The translations under genes and the position numbers were made by a program. Below, one piece after another: positions 8,356 to 16,691 of a DNA stretch of 64,000 nt; positions within the stretch are counted from its first letter, which is position 1, and every line of letters starts with the position of its first letter. The notes under the pieces were generated by a model. It was not told where the DNA came from. It was given only the letters and a program-made list of their open reading frames with translations, and did no database searches. Where the stretch lies: the NCBI RefSeq assembly GCF_900176465.1, contig NZ_FWXR01000020.1:29038-93037 (forward strand), given 5' to 3'. Source of the stretch: Fulvimarina manganoxydans (GTDB taxonomy: Bacteria; Pseudomonadota; Alphaproteobacteria; Rhizobiales; Rhizobiaceae).

Positions 8356-9387
8356 ATGATGGATGCGACCGACATTGGCATCGACGATATCCGGGCAGCG
8401 GCCGAGCGAATTGCCGGCCATATCCGCCGAACGCCCGTCGATCTCTCCGAGGCTTTGAGCGAGCGGATGGGCGTGCCCGTCTGGCTGAAGCTCGAACACC
8501 GTCAGATGACTGGTGCCTTCAAGCTGCGCGGCGCCACGAATGCGGTTCTCTCGTTGGCGGAGGGGAAGGCACCAGCCGGGGTCTCTTGCGCATCGACCGG
8601 CAATCACGGCCGAGCTCTTGCCCATGCCGCCCGCGCCGCCGGTCTTTCCTGCATCGTCTGCATGTCGAGGCTCGTTCCCGCCAACAAGGTCGAGGCGATC
8701 CGCCGGCTCGGCGCCGAGGCCCGGATCGTCGGCCGGTCCCAGGACGACGCGCAGGAGGAGGTGAACCGCCTCGTTGCCGAAGATGGTTTTGCCGACATCC
8801 CACCTTTCGACCATCCGAAGATCATTGCCGGTCAGGGGACGATCGGGCTGGAAATGGTGGAGGACGTCCCCGACCTCGACACGGTCCTGATCCCTCTTTC
8901 GGGCGGCGGTCTCGTGGCTGGGATCGCAAAGGCAGTCAAAGCGCTGAAGCCCTCAGCCCGCATCGTCGGCATCTCCATGGCGCGCGGTGCTGCCATGCAT
9001 GCAAGCCTTGCGGCTGGACGACCTATAGCGGTTGAGGAACTTCCGACATTGGCCGATTCGCTCGGCGGCGGGATCGGGCTCCAAAACGCCCACACCTTTC
9101 GGATCGCCCGCGAACTCCTCGATGACGTCGTGTTGCTCTCGGAAGAGGAAATCGCCGCCGGGATTCGTCACGCCTACGAGGTGGAGCGCGAGATCGTGGA
9201 AGGCGCGGCGGCTGTCGGGATCGCCGCGCTTCTGGCCGGAAAGCTGAAGCCGACGGGACCGACCATCGCCCTTCTGTCCGGCCGCAACATCGCAATGGAT
9301 CTGCACAAACGCGTTCTCGACGGCGCCAACGGCCTGGACGAGGATAGCGGCGCGGCTTTGATGGAAACCGAGGGAGGCGCGATCTGA
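8356..9387 (+). CDS. eutB: PLP-dependent threonine dehydratase-like protein EutB, hydroxyectoine utilisation
   Basis: About 343 residues. Fold type II PLP enzyme: the Schiff-base lysine is K56 in MTGAFKLRGATN, the phosphate-binding loop is PLSGGGLVAG, and the substrate loop is ASTGNHGRAL. Relatives are threonine/serine dehydratases. In ectoine loci EutB is proposed to eliminate the hydroxyl group of hydroxyectoine. Two ATGs are adjacent (8356 and 8359), so the start is uncertain by one codon; the frame is open further upstream but that part overlaps eutA. The stop overlaps the eutC start (TGATG), implying translational coupling. Confidence 0.9.
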   Translation: MMDATDIGIDDIRAAAERIAGHIRRTPVDLSEALSERMGVPVWLKLEHRQMTGAFKLRGATNAVLSLAEGKAPAGVSCASTGNHGRALAHAARAAGLSCIVCMSRLVPANKVEAIRRLGAEARIVGRSQDDAQEEVNRLVAEDGFADIPPFDHPKIIAGQGTIGLEMVEDVPDLDTVLIPLSGGGLVAGIAKAVKALKPSARIVGISMARGAAMHASLAAGRPIAVEELPTLADSLGGGIGLQNAHTFRIARELLDDVVLLSEEEIAAGIRHAYEVEREIVEGAAAVGIAALLAGKLKPTGPTIALLSGRNIAMDLHKRVLDGANGLDEDSGAALMETEGGAI

Positions 9388-10379
9388 TGCCCGATATCCG
9401 TATCGTGACAGAGCGCGACTTGCGCGATCTCGTTCCCCTCGACTTCGACGCTATCGCTGCTGTCGAGGACGCTTTTCACGCATTGGCGACGAAGCCTGTC
9501 GCCATGCCTCCGATCCTGCGGCTCGATATCCCCGAGCATCGCGGCGAGGTCGATGTGAAGACGGCCTATGTGCCGGGTCTTTCGGGCTTTGCCATCAAGG
9601 TCAGCCCCGGCTTCTTCGACAATCCCAAACTGGGCCTGCCAAGCGTCAACGGCCTTATGATGCTCTTGTCAGCGACTACCGGTCTCGTGGAAGGGCTGTT
9701 TCTCGACAATGGCTATCTGACCGATGTGCGCACGGCTGCCGCCGGTGCGGTGGCGGCCAAACATCTCTCGCATCAGGATGCGCGCCGCGTCGCGATCTTC
9801 GGTGCTGGCGTTCAGGCAAGGCTGCAGCTCGAAGCCCTGAAACTCGTTCGCCCGATCAAGACGGCCGTGATCTGGGCGCGCGACCCTGCCAAGGCGAGCG
9901 AGGCGGCAGACATGCTCTCCGCCGAACTCGGCCTCGACGTCCGAGCCATTGCCGATCCGGCGCAAGCCGTCGCCGAAGCCGATATCGTCGTCACGACGAC
10001 ACCGGCCGAAGCGCCGATCCTCATGGCGGACTGGCTGAGACCCGGCCAGCACCTCACGGCGATGGGATCGGACGCCGAGCACAAGAACGAAATCGATCCC
10101 CAAGCGATCGCCATGGCTGACCTCTATGTCGCCGACAGCCTTGTCCAGACGCGGCGCCTCGGCGAATTGCACCACGCCATCGCGGCCGGGCTCGTATCCG
10201 CCGAAGCCGGCTTTGCCGAGCTTGGACAAGTGGTGGCCGGACTCCACCCCGGCCGCCCTTCGCCTGACGCCGTGACCATCGCCGATCTCACTGGGACCGG
10301 CGTCCAGGATACGGCGATCGCTACCCTAGCCATGTCCCGCACCGTTGCGAACGATCGCGGCGCCCGTTTCACCAGCTGA
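9387..10379 (+). CDS. eutC: Ornithine cyclodeaminase/mu-crystallin family protein EutC
   Basis: 330 residues, family length. It has the Rossmann NAD(P) motif VAIFGAGVQARLQLEALKLV (about residues 132-151) and the conserved SATTGLVEGLFLDNGYLTDV segment upstream of it. Members are ornithine cyclodeaminases, alanine dehydrogenases or imine reductases. As EutC in the eutABC set it probably acts on the imine or ring intermediate made by EutB when hydroxyectoine is converted to ectoine. Its start overlaps the eutB stop by one base, and doeA follows 18 bp downstream. Confidence 0.9.
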   Translation: MPDIRIVTERDLRDLVPLDFDAIAAVEDAFHALATKPVAMPPILRLDIPEHRGEVDVKTAYVPGLSGFAIKVSPGFFDNPKLGLPSVNGLMMLLSATTGLVEGLFLDNGYLTDVRTAAAGAVAAKHLSHQDARRVAIFGAGVQARLQLEALKLVRPIKTAVIWARDPAKASEAADMLSAELGLDVRAIADPAQAVAEADIVVTTTPAEAPILMADWLRPGQHLTAMGSDAEHKNEIDPQAIAMADLYVADSLVQTRRLGELHHAIAAGLVSAEAGFAELGQVVAGLHPGRPSPDAVTIADLTGTGVQDTAIATLAMSRTVANDRGARFTS

Positions 10380-10397
10380 CTCTTTCAAAGGCCCGCC

Positions 10398-11579
10398 ATG
10401 CGCGATCCGAATCTGAAATTCACCCGCGAGGAATATGCCTCTCGTCTCGCCAAGACGCGGCGCGCCATGGAGGCGGCGGGCATCGAGCTCCTTTATGTCT
10501 CCGATCCGTCCAATATGGCCTGGCTGACGGGCTATGACGGCTGGTCCTTCTATGTCCATCAGGGCGTTCTCGTGCCGCCCGAGGGCGAGCCGATCTGGTT
10601 CGGCCGGAAGCAAGACGCCAACGGCGCCAAGCGCACCACCTATCTGCGCCACGACAATATCGTCGGCTATGCCGATCATTACGTTCAATCGAGTGAACGC
10701 CATCCGATGGACTATCTCTCGACGGTGATCACCGATCGCGGATGGGGCCATCTCGCGGTCGGTGTCGAGATGGACAATTACTGGTTCTCGGCCGCCGCCT
10801 ACACCTCGCTTCAAACCCATCTGACGACCAATCGCTTTCTGGACGCGACCGGTCTCGTGAACTGGCAGCGGGCGGAGAAGAGCCCCCAGGAACTGGAATA
10901 TATGCGCGTTGCCGGGCGCATCGTCGGCAAGATGCATGAGCGCATCCTGGCCAAGGCCGAACCGGGCATCCGCAAATGCGATCTCGTTGCCGAGATCTGG
11001 GATGCGGGCTTGCGCGGTGTCGACGGCTATGGCGGCGACTATCCGGCGATCGTGCCGCTTCTGCCCTCTGGGCTCGACGCGTCCGCGCCGCATCTGACCT
11101 GGGACAACCTGCCCATGCAGCGCGGCGAAGGCACCTTCTTCGAAATCGCGGGCTGCTATAACCGCTATCATTGCCCGCTTTCACGGACCGTCTTTCTCGG
11201 CACGCCGACGCAGGCCTTTCTCGATGCCGAAAAAGCGACATTAGAAGGTATGGAAGCCGGGCTCGAAGCGGCAAAACCGGGCAACACTTGCGAGGACATC
11301 GCCAACGGTTTCTTCGATGTCCTTCGAAAATATGGGATCGAGAAGGACAATCGCACCGGCTATCCGATCGGCCTGTCCTATCCGCCGGATTGGGGCGAGC
11401 GGACGATGAGCCTTCGTCCCGGCGACAAGACCGAATTGAAGCCCGGCATGACCTTCCATTTCATGACCGGCCTTTGGCTGGAGGATATGGGGCTCGAAAT
11501 CACCGAATCGCTCGCCATCACCGAGACCGGGTACGAACTCCTAGCAAACGTGCCACGCCAGCTCTTCGTAAAGGACTGA
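10398..11579 (+). CDS. doeA: Ectoine hydrolase DoeA (EutD), M24 peptidase family
   Basis: 393 residues. An N-terminal creatinase/prolidase domain (ELLYVSDPSNMAWLTGYDGW near residue 30) is followed by a pita-bread M24 domain (about 165-390). Ectoine hydrolases of this family open the tetrahydropyrimidine ring to N-alpha-acetyl-L-2,4-diaminobutyrate. The sequence matches the type by length and by RTGYPIGLSYPPDWGERTMS, which replaces the usual metal-binding segments of true peptidases. A weak AAAGG-type site precedes the ATG. Downstream doeB starts within 1-10 bp, so the two are very likely co-translated. Confidence 0.92.
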   Translation: MRDPNLKFTREEYASRLAKTRRAMEAAGIELLYVSDPSNMAWLTGYDGWSFYVHQGVLVPPEGEPIWFGRKQDANGAKRTTYLRHDNIVGYADHYVQSSERHPMDYLSTVITDRGWGHLAVGVEMDNYWFSAAAYTSLQTHLTTNRFLDATGLVNWQRAEKSPQELEYMRVAGRIVGKMHERILAKAEPGIRKCDLVAEIWDAGLRGVDGYGGDYPAIVPLLPSGLDASAPHLTWDNLPMQRGEGTFFEIAGCYNRYHCPLSRTVFLGTPTQAFLDAEKATLEGMEAGLEAAKPGNTCEDIANGFFDVLRKYGIEKDNRTGYPIGLSYPPDWGERTMSLRPGDKTELKPGMTFHFMTGLWLEDMGLEITESLAITETGYELLANVPRQLFVKD

Positions 11580-11580
11580 G

Positions 11581-12600
11581 TTGCGAGCAATGTCCGGCGA
11601 ACACGATCTACCCCCCTCGCCCATCTTCGCCACCGTCGATTTCGAGCGCGACGGGGCGCAGCATGGCTTTCTGCGCCTGCCCTATAGCCGGGACGACTCG
11701 GCTTGGGGCTCGGTTCTGACCCCGATCACCGTCGTCAAAAATGGCGACGGGCCGACGGCCCTTCTGACCGGCGGCAATCACGGCGACGAATATGAAGGGC
11801 CGATCGCGCTGTTCGATCTCGCCCGCAGCCTTGCCCCAGACGCGGTCACCGGTCGGGTGATCATCGTTCCTGCCCTCAACTATCCGGCCTTTCGTGCCGG
11901 AACCCGGACTTCGCCGATCGATCGGGGCAATCTGAATCGCTCTTTTCCGGGAAGCCCGACGGGAACGCCGACCCAGAAGATTGCCGACTATGTAACCCGC
12001 GTTCTTCTACCTAAGGCCCATTACGTTCTCGACTTTCACTCGGGCGGAAAGACACTCGATTTTCTGCCCTTTGCCGCGGCCCACATCCTCGACGACAAGG
12101 CGCAGGAAGCGGCCTGCTTCGCGGCGGTTGAAGCTTTCGGCGCTCCCTATTCCGTCAAGATGCTGGAAATCGACGCGGTAGGCATGTTCGACACGACAGC
12201 CGAGGAGCGCGGCAAAGTCTTCGTTACGACAGAGCTCGGCGGGGGCGGCTCAGCCACCGCCCGCTCTGTCGGCATTGCCCGAAGGGGGATCGACGGCTTT
12301 CTCAAACATGCCGGCATTCTTTCCGACCCGGCCGAGATCAGGCCAACCCGCTGGCTCGACATGCCCGGCGCCGATTGCTTCACCTTCTCCGAAATCGACG
12401 GCCTGTTCGAGCCGCTGGTCGATCTTGGCGACAGCGTAACCAAGGGACAAAAGATCGCGCGCGCCTGGCCCGTCGACCGGACCGGAGTCGAGCCCTTCGA
12501 ATTCTGGGCCAAGATGGACGGCGTCCTCGCAGCCCGGCATTTTCCCGGCCTCGTCAAGGCCGGCGACTGCGTCTCCGTGATCGGCGTTCTGGAGGATTGA
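11581..12600 (+). CDS. doeB: N-alpha-acetyl-L-2,4-diaminobutyrate deacetylase DoeB (EutE)
   Basis: Succinylglutamate desuccinylase/aspartoacylase (M14-like) family, 339 residues from TTG 11581 or 336 from ATG 11590. AAGGA lies five bases before the TTG and fourteen before the ATG, so the TTG start is favoured slightly. Zinc-binding elements are visible as GGNHGDEYEGP (His and Glu ligands) and VLDFHSGG (His ligand), with the family arginine segment GNLNRSFPG. DoeB removes acetate from the DoeA product to give diaminobutyrate for DoeD. Last gene of the plus arm; followed by tandem hairpins. Confidence 0.92.
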   Translation: MRAMSGEHDLPPSPIFATVDFERDGAQHGFLRLPYSRDDSAWGSVLTPITVVKNGDGPTALLTGGNHGDEYEGPIALFDLARSLAPDAVTGRVIIVPALNYPAFRAGTRTSPIDRGNLNRSFPGSPTGTPTQKIADYVTRVLLPKAHYVLDFHSGGKTLDFLPFAAAHILDDKAQEAACFAAVEAFGAPYSVKMLEIDAVGMFDTTAEERGKVFVTTELGGGGSATARSVGIARRGIDGFLKHAGILSDPAEIRPTRWLDMPGADCFTFSEIDGLFEPLVDLGDSVTKGQKIARAWPVDRTGVEPFEFWAKMDGVLAARHFPGLVKAGDCVSVIGVLED

Positions 12601-12631
12601 ACCTCGGCGAGCGACCGCATAACCTTCGCTT

Positions 12632-12668
12632 AACGGGCCAGCAGTAACACAGCTGCTGTTCCGTTTTC
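12632..12668 (+). terminator. Candidate terminator after doeB
   Basis: AACGG and AGCAG pair with CTGCT and CCGTT around an 8-nt loop, interrupted by a 3x3 internal mismatch, and TTTT follows. It lies 31 bp after the doeB stop on the plus strand. Moderate strength; a stronger hairpin follows at 12694. Confidence 0.5.
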
Positions 12669-12693
12669 CCAAGAGCGATCGCAGCCAGCAAAA

Positions 12694-12731
12694 AACAAAA
12701 GGCCAGATGCGAACGCACCCGGCCTTTTGTT
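12694..12731. terminator. Bidirectional intrinsic terminator between doeB and glnII
   Basis: The arms AACAAAAGGCC (12694-12704) and GGCCTTTTGTT (12721-12731) are exact complements around a 16-nt loop. The A-run on the left and T-run on the right give U-tracts in both directions. It separates the convergent doeB and glnII transcripts. Confidence 0.8.
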
Positions 12732-12802
12732 GATTGTGTCCAACTTCAAACGAACGATGCCCGCTTTTGCAGACATCGTTCGGCGGCTGGCAAAGCGATG
12801 CG

Positions 12803-13849
12803 TCAGGCGGCGGCCGAGACGGAGCCTTCGGCGCCGGTCGGAACTTCCGAGATCGTCTTCAGAACCTGCGAGGCGATCTGGTAAGGGTCGCCCTGGGAGT
12901 TCGGGCGGCGATCTTCAAGATAGCCCTTATAGCCATTGTTCACGAAGGAATGCGGCACGCGGATCGAGGCGCCACGGTCTGCGACGCCGTAGCTGAACTT
13001 GTTCCACGGGGCCGTCTCGTGCTTTCCGGTCAGACGCAGATGGTTGTCCGGGCCATAGACGGCGATGTGGTCTTCAAGGTTCTTCTCGAAAGCGCCCATC
13101 AGAGCCTCGAAATAATCCTTGCCGCCGACTTCTCGCATATATTTGGTCGAGAAGTTGCAGTGCATGCCCGAGCCGTTCCAGTCCGTGTCGCCGAGCGGCT
13201 TGCAGTGGAACTCGATGTCGATGCCGTATTTCTCGGTCAGGCGCAGCAGCAGATAGCGCGCGAGCCAGATCTCGTCGGCGGCCTTCTTGGAGCCCTTGCC
13301 GAAAATTTGGAATTCCCACTGGCCCTTGGCCACCTCGGCATTGATGCCTTCGTGATTGATACCGGCGGCAAGGCACTGGTCGAGATGCTCCTCGACGATC
13401 GTGCGAGCGACATCGCCAACATTCTTGTAGCCGACGCCGGTGTAATATTCACCCTGCGGAGCCGGATAGCCTTGGGCCGGGAAGCCGAGCGGGCGTCCGT
13501 CCTTGTAGAAGAAATATTCCTGTTCGAAGCCGAACCAGGCGCCATCGTCGTCGAGGATGGTCGCGCGCATATTCGAGGAATGCGGCGTGACGCCGTCTGG
13601 CATCATCACTTCGCACATGACGAGGACGCCGTTGGTGCGGACCGGGTCGGGATAGACCGCGACCGGCTTGAGAACGCAATCCGAGCTATGGCCTTCGGCC
13701 TGCTTGGTCGACGAGCCGTCGAAGCCCCAAAGCGGCAGCTGCTCAAGAGTCGGGAAAGCGTCGAATTCCTTGATCTGAGTCTTGCCGCGCAGATTCGGAA
13801 CTGGCGTGTATCCATCAAGCCAGATGTATTCGAGCTTGTACTTCGTCAT
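12803..13849 (-). CDS. glnII: Glutamine synthetase type II (eukaryotic-like GSII)
   Basis: 348 residues, the compact length of GSII rather than the about 470 of GlnA. It shows PLWGFDGSSTKQAEGHSSDC, the metal-binding GFEQEYFFYKDGRP segment, and WNGSGMHCNFSTKYMRE with the conserved active-site region. The enzyme makes glutamine from glutamate, ammonia and ATP in the cytoplasm; in rhizobia GSII is induced under nitrogen limitation through NtrC and sigma-54. An AGGAG site seven bases before the ATG is clear; an out-of-frame ATG lies between them. A sigma-54 promoter is found about 86 bp upstream and a divergent gstI gene 407 bp upstream. Confidence 0.96.
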   Translation of the reverse strand: MTKYKLEYIWLDGYTPVPNLRGKTQIKEFDAFPTLEQLPLWGFDGSSTKQAEGHSSDCVLKPVAVYPDPVRTNGVLVMCEVMMPDGVTPHSSNMRATILDDDGAWFGFEQEYFFYKDGRPLGFPAQGYPAPQGEYYTGVGYKNVGDVARTIVEEHLDQCLAAGINHEGINAEVAKGQWEFQIFGKGSKKAADEIWLARYLLLRLTEKYGIDIEFHCKPLGDTDWNGSGMHCNFSTKYMREVGGKDYFEALMGAFEKNLEDHIAVYGPDNHLRLTGKHETAPWNKFSYGVADRGASIRVPHSFVNNGYKGYLEDRRPNSQGDPYQIASQVLKTISEVPTGAEGSVSAAA

Positions 13850-13934
13850 TCATTCTCTCCTGTGAGCCTGCGGCCAGCACGAGGGGGCGTCCGTCTTCAT
13901 CGTCCGGTGCGCCACGCCTTCTACACGACCATAA

Positions 13935-13950
13935 GCAAGCCGCATGCCAA
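13935..13950 (-). promoter_or_regulatory. Sigma-54 (RpoN) promoter of glnII
   Basis: Read on the minus strand the sequence is TTGGCATGCGGCTTGC: a GG(-24) and GC(-12) pair with exactly ten bases between, within TGGCATG-N4-TTGC, one base off the TGGCACG-N4-TTGC consensus. Transcription would start near 13923, giving a leader of about 74 nt before glnII. This matches the known NtrC/RpoN control of glnII in rhizobia. I did not find an unambiguous NtrC site. Confidence 0.82.
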
Positions 13951-14256
13951 TATCGCTCGCAACGGGCTTCCCGATCTGGAGATTTCGCTCATATCAGAGG
14001 CAGGATTTCGGAACTTATATTGGATTCAATCACTTGATTTCAGCGCGGCGACGTCATGAGCGTTTGGATTTCGCGCTGTCCAGGCCACAGACAGCCAAAT
14101 ATTCTACGATCGGACTCATCTGCCGGGAAATAGGTGATGTATTTCTCAGCAAATTGTCTATCTTATAGGCATAAGCAGGACAGGGCGGTCTTGCCCACGC
14201 TATGAGCCAACGAAACAGAGGTTCGTCGCCACGCATTCAAGGAGAGGACGACGGTC

Positions 14257-14451
14257 ATGAGAACGGATTTGCAGAGACAGACAGCCACGATCTACCAGTT
14301 CCCGCTCGGCGGGCGCTCTGGGCAGACGAAGGCAATGAACCGTCAGCCCGCTGAGGCCAAACTTCGTTCGGCCTCCCTGCAGCCCTGCATTGATTGGCGC
14401 GCGCCCTATCATGCCGAGGCCATCGATCAGGACGATCAGCGTCAGCACTGA
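14257..14451 (+). CDS. gstI: GstI-type small protein (DUF2735), predicted translational inhibitor of glnII
   Basis: 64 residues with a strong ribosome site (AAGGAGAGG at 14239-14247). The N-terminal block ATIYQFPLGGRSG followed by a basic/polar tail is the DUF2735 signature. In Rhizobium leguminosarum the about 63-aa GstI protein is encoded upstream of and divergently from glnII and blocks glnII translation when nitrogen is plentiful. Length, divergent position and sequence agree here. No enzyme motif, signal peptide or membrane segment is present. The inhibitor role is inherited from the family and not visible in the sequence itself. Confidence 0.82.
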   Translation: MRTDLQRQTATIYQFPLGGRSGQTKAMNRQPAEAKLRSASLQPCIDWRAPYHAEAIDQDDQRQH

Positions 14452-14766
14452 CCGAAGCATGGCGTCAGGCGCTTTCCGCGCCGGATACCCGGAAAAATGG
14501 AGCGCCCCCTTTGGCCAGGTCCCCTAGGGCGATTTTGATCAAGGGCCGCTAATGTGAGGCAGTCTGGCCTGCGGGGCGTGTGGTCTGATAGCTGAAAACG
14601 TCCTCGGTTTCCGGCGCCGTTTGCGAGGGGGATGTGCGGGGAAAGCGGTATTCATCGGCAACCCATTGCCGAGCGAGCCCTTTCCTCGGCTTTGACCGTC
14701 TACGCCTCTTGATCGTCCCACCTCAATCGGGTCTCTGCCCATGTGGCATTGAAGGGAGACCCGACC
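14452..14766. other. Intergenic region without a recognised gene
   Basis: 315 bp between gstI and mazG, both on the plus strand. It presumably holds the end of the gstI transcript and the mazG promoter. I see no long ribosome-bound reading frame and no clear terminator. Confidence 0.6.
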
Positions 14767-15627
14767 ATGGAAGCTTCGCGCGACGTTCTGCGCCTCGTCG
14801 AAATCATGCGCGCGCTGCGAAATCCCAGCGGAGGCTGTCCGTGGGATCTTGAGCAGGATTTCGCGTCCATCGCGCCCTATACGATCGAGGAAGCGTATGA
14901 AGTGGCCGACGCGATCGAGCGGTCGGACCCCATAGATCTTTGCGAAGAGCTCGGCGATCTCCTTTTGCAAGTGGTCTACCATTCACAAATGGCGGCGGAG
15001 AAAGGCTGGTTCGATTTCGACGACGTGGTGGAGGGCATCACCCGAAAGATGATCCGTCGGCACCCCCATGTTTTCGGCGATGCCGAGGCTCGGTCTGCAG
15101 GTTCGGCCAAAGGGCAATGGGAGCGGATCAAGGCGGAGGAGAAAGCGGAGAAGGCCGCCCGCCGGGCTGAATTCGGGACGAGCGAGAAGCCCGAAGCCTC
15201 ATCAGCCCCATCACCACTTTATCTCGATGACGTTCCTAGCGTGTTTCCGGCCCTGACTTTGGCGCTGAAAATCCAGAAGCGAGCCGCGAAAGTTGGTTTC
15301 GACTGGAATGATCCGACGCCGATCGAAGCGAAAATCGACGAGGAGCTCGGTGAATTCCGCCATGCTGTTGAGACGGGAACATCGCGGGAGCAAGAAGCCG
15401 AAATGGGCGATCTTCTCTTTTCCGTGGTCAATCTCGCGCGGTATCACGAACTCGACCCGGAAAATGCGTTGCGGATCACGGTGAGAAAGTTCCGGGATCG
15501 CTTCGCTTATATCGAACGGGCGCTTGTGCGAGACGGCCAAACATTGCAGTCAGCAACGCTCGATGAGATGGACGCCTTGTGGGTCGAGGCGAAGGGGGCG
15601 AGCCGGGCCGCAAGCGCTGAGGAGTGA
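14767..15627 (+). CDS. mazG: Nucleoside triphosphate pyrophosphohydrolase MazG
   Basis: 286 residues from the ATG with GGGAG eight bases upstream; an ATG 24 bp earlier is less likely. Two MazG domains are present. The first begins with the GGCPWD motif and has the metal-binding helices TIEEAYEVADAI and CEELGDLLLQVVYH. The second has DEELGEFRHAVE and EMGDLLFSVVNLARY. An Ala/Glu-rich linker (about residues 125-165) joins them. The enzyme hydrolyses (d)NTPs to monophosphates, limiting misincorporation and affecting stringent-response nucleotides in E. coli. Convergent with sufA. Confidence 0.95.
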   Translation: MEASRDVLRLVEIMRALRNPSGGCPWDLEQDFASIAPYTIEEAYEVADAIERSDPIDLCEELGDLLLQVVYHSQMAAEKGWFDFDDVVEGITRKMIRRHPHVFGDAEARSAGSAKGQWERIKAEEKAEKAARRAEFGTSEKPEASSAPSPLYLDDVPSVFPALTLALKIQKRAAKVGFDWNDPTPIEAKIDEELGEFRHAVETGTSREQEAEMGDLLFSVVNLARYHELDPENALRITVRKFRDRFAYIERALVRDGQTLQSATLDEMDALWVEAKGASRAASAEE

Positions 15628-15661
15628 CGCGTGAGGCGAACCGCACATGAGGGCATGGGGA

Positions 15662-15687
15662 CAGCATCCCGGCTCGGCAGGATGCTG
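15662..15687. terminator. Hairpin between convergent mazG and sufA
   Basis: CAGCATCC and GGATGCTG form a perfect 8-bp stem with a 10-nt loop in the 65-bp gap between the two convergent stops. Neither side has a proper U-run, so it is a weak or factor-assisted terminator candidate. Confidence 0.45.
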
Positions 15688-15692
15688 GATTG

Positions 15693-16076
15693 TCAGGCGC
15701 TCGCCCGCTGTTCCGCCAGAGCTTTGAGATCGGCCGCCTTCAATTCCACCGATTCTCCACAGCCGCAGGCCGAGGTCTGATTGGGATTGCGGAACACGAA
15801 GCCGGAGCGGATCACCGTCTCTTCGTAATCCATCTCGGTTCCCAGCAGGAACAGCACGGCCTCCGGCGCGACGAAGACTTTCGCGCCATCCTGCTCGATG
15901 CTGTCCTCGTTCGGCTTGGCCTCAGTCGCGAGATCGATCGTATATTCCATGCCGGCGCAACCGCCCTTCTTGACGCCAACGCGGATGCCGAGCGCATCGC
16001 CGCCCTTCGACGCGACGATCGACTTCACGCGATCCGCAGCGGCATCGGTCATGGAAAGAACGCTGAAGCGGCCCAT
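15693..16076 (-). CDS. sufA: A-type iron-sulfur carrier SufA (HesB/IscA family)
   Basis: 127 residues. The three ligand cysteines of A-type carriers are present: C40 in KKGGCAGMEY, and C104 and C106 in SACGCGES near the C-terminus. SufA receives [Fe-S] clusters from the SufBCD scaffold and passes them to apoproteins. It is the last gene of the suf operon, 114 bp after a VOC gene. No signal or membrane segment; cytoplasmic. Confidence 0.95.
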   Translation of the reverse strand: MGRFSVLSMTDAAADRVKSIVASKGGDALGIRVGVKKGGCAGMEYTIDLATEAKPNEDSIEQDGAKVFVAPEAVLFLLGTEMDYEETVIRSGFVFRNPNQTSACGCGESVELKAADLKALAEQRASA

Positions 16077-16190
16077 ATTACAGCCCCCTTATGACTGCGA
16101 AAGTGTGTCGTGGTCCATTCGAACTGAGCCCAATGTGGGCCTTCCGGCGCCGACAAGCAAGGCGATGGCGAAAGACGTCACGGCCTCGGA

Positions 16191-16616
16191 TCAGCCTTGG
16201 AGGTTTCGCCAAATCCGCCTTGTCGCCAGCTCGCCCACATGGCCATCGGGATCGATGAAATAAAGGCTCTCGCCACGCTCTGGGGACCACGCGACTTCAC
16301 TTTCGACACCGATTTCGAGATCGCGGAGGCGCTGACGCCACCAATCGACGGCGTCGTCCGCAATAGCCAGCGCGAAATGAATGGGTCCACGTCCGTCATG
16401 GGGTGGGATCACGCCCCCAGGCAGCTTCACGGGCTCGAGCGTGCCGCCCTGCCGAAAGAGGATGAGCGCCGATGCGTCCGGCAGACGGAAAACGCAGATC
16501 CGCTCCTCATCGACCACCGGATCGATATCCAGCAGACGACGATAGAAGCCGCGCGCTCTGCCCAGATCCGTCGTGTAGAGGCAGGTCTCCAGAAGTCCGC
16601 CGATCATCGCCGCCAC
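16191..16616 (-). CDS. VOC family protein (glyoxalase/dioxygenase fold) in the suf operon
   Basis: 141 residues forming the paired beta-alpha-beta-beta-beta modules of the vicinal oxygen chelate fold. It starts LLETCLYTTDLGRARGFYRR and has GPIHFALAIADDAVDWWRQR in the middle and SLYFIDPDGHVGELATR at the end. His and Glu residues at the usual metal-ligand positions (in IHFAL and GHVGEL) are compatible with a metal site. The substrate is unknown. It sits between sufT and sufA on the same strand with 75- and 114-bp gaps, so it is probably co-transcribed with the suf genes. Unrelated detoxification, with co-location by chance, is the alternative. Confidence 0.82.
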   Translation of the reverse strand: MAAMIGGLLETCLYTTDLGRARGFYRRLLDIDPVVDEERICVFRLPDASALILFRQGGTLEPVKLPGGVIPPHDGRGPIHFALAIADDAVDWWRQRLRDLEIGVESEVAWSPERGESLYFIDPDGHVGELATRRIWRNLQG

Positions 16617-16691
16617 GTGAGACCTGCCTTTTCCAAACGTTGCTGTGAGCCTGCCAATCGGCTCGGCCGATCGCTAGCTAGCGTCCAATTG

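Noticed and set aside
14193..14210. Weak GG/GC pair that could be a second sigma-54 site
   Set aside because: The -12 element does not match and the distance to glnII is about 340 bp; the site at 13935-13950 is far better.
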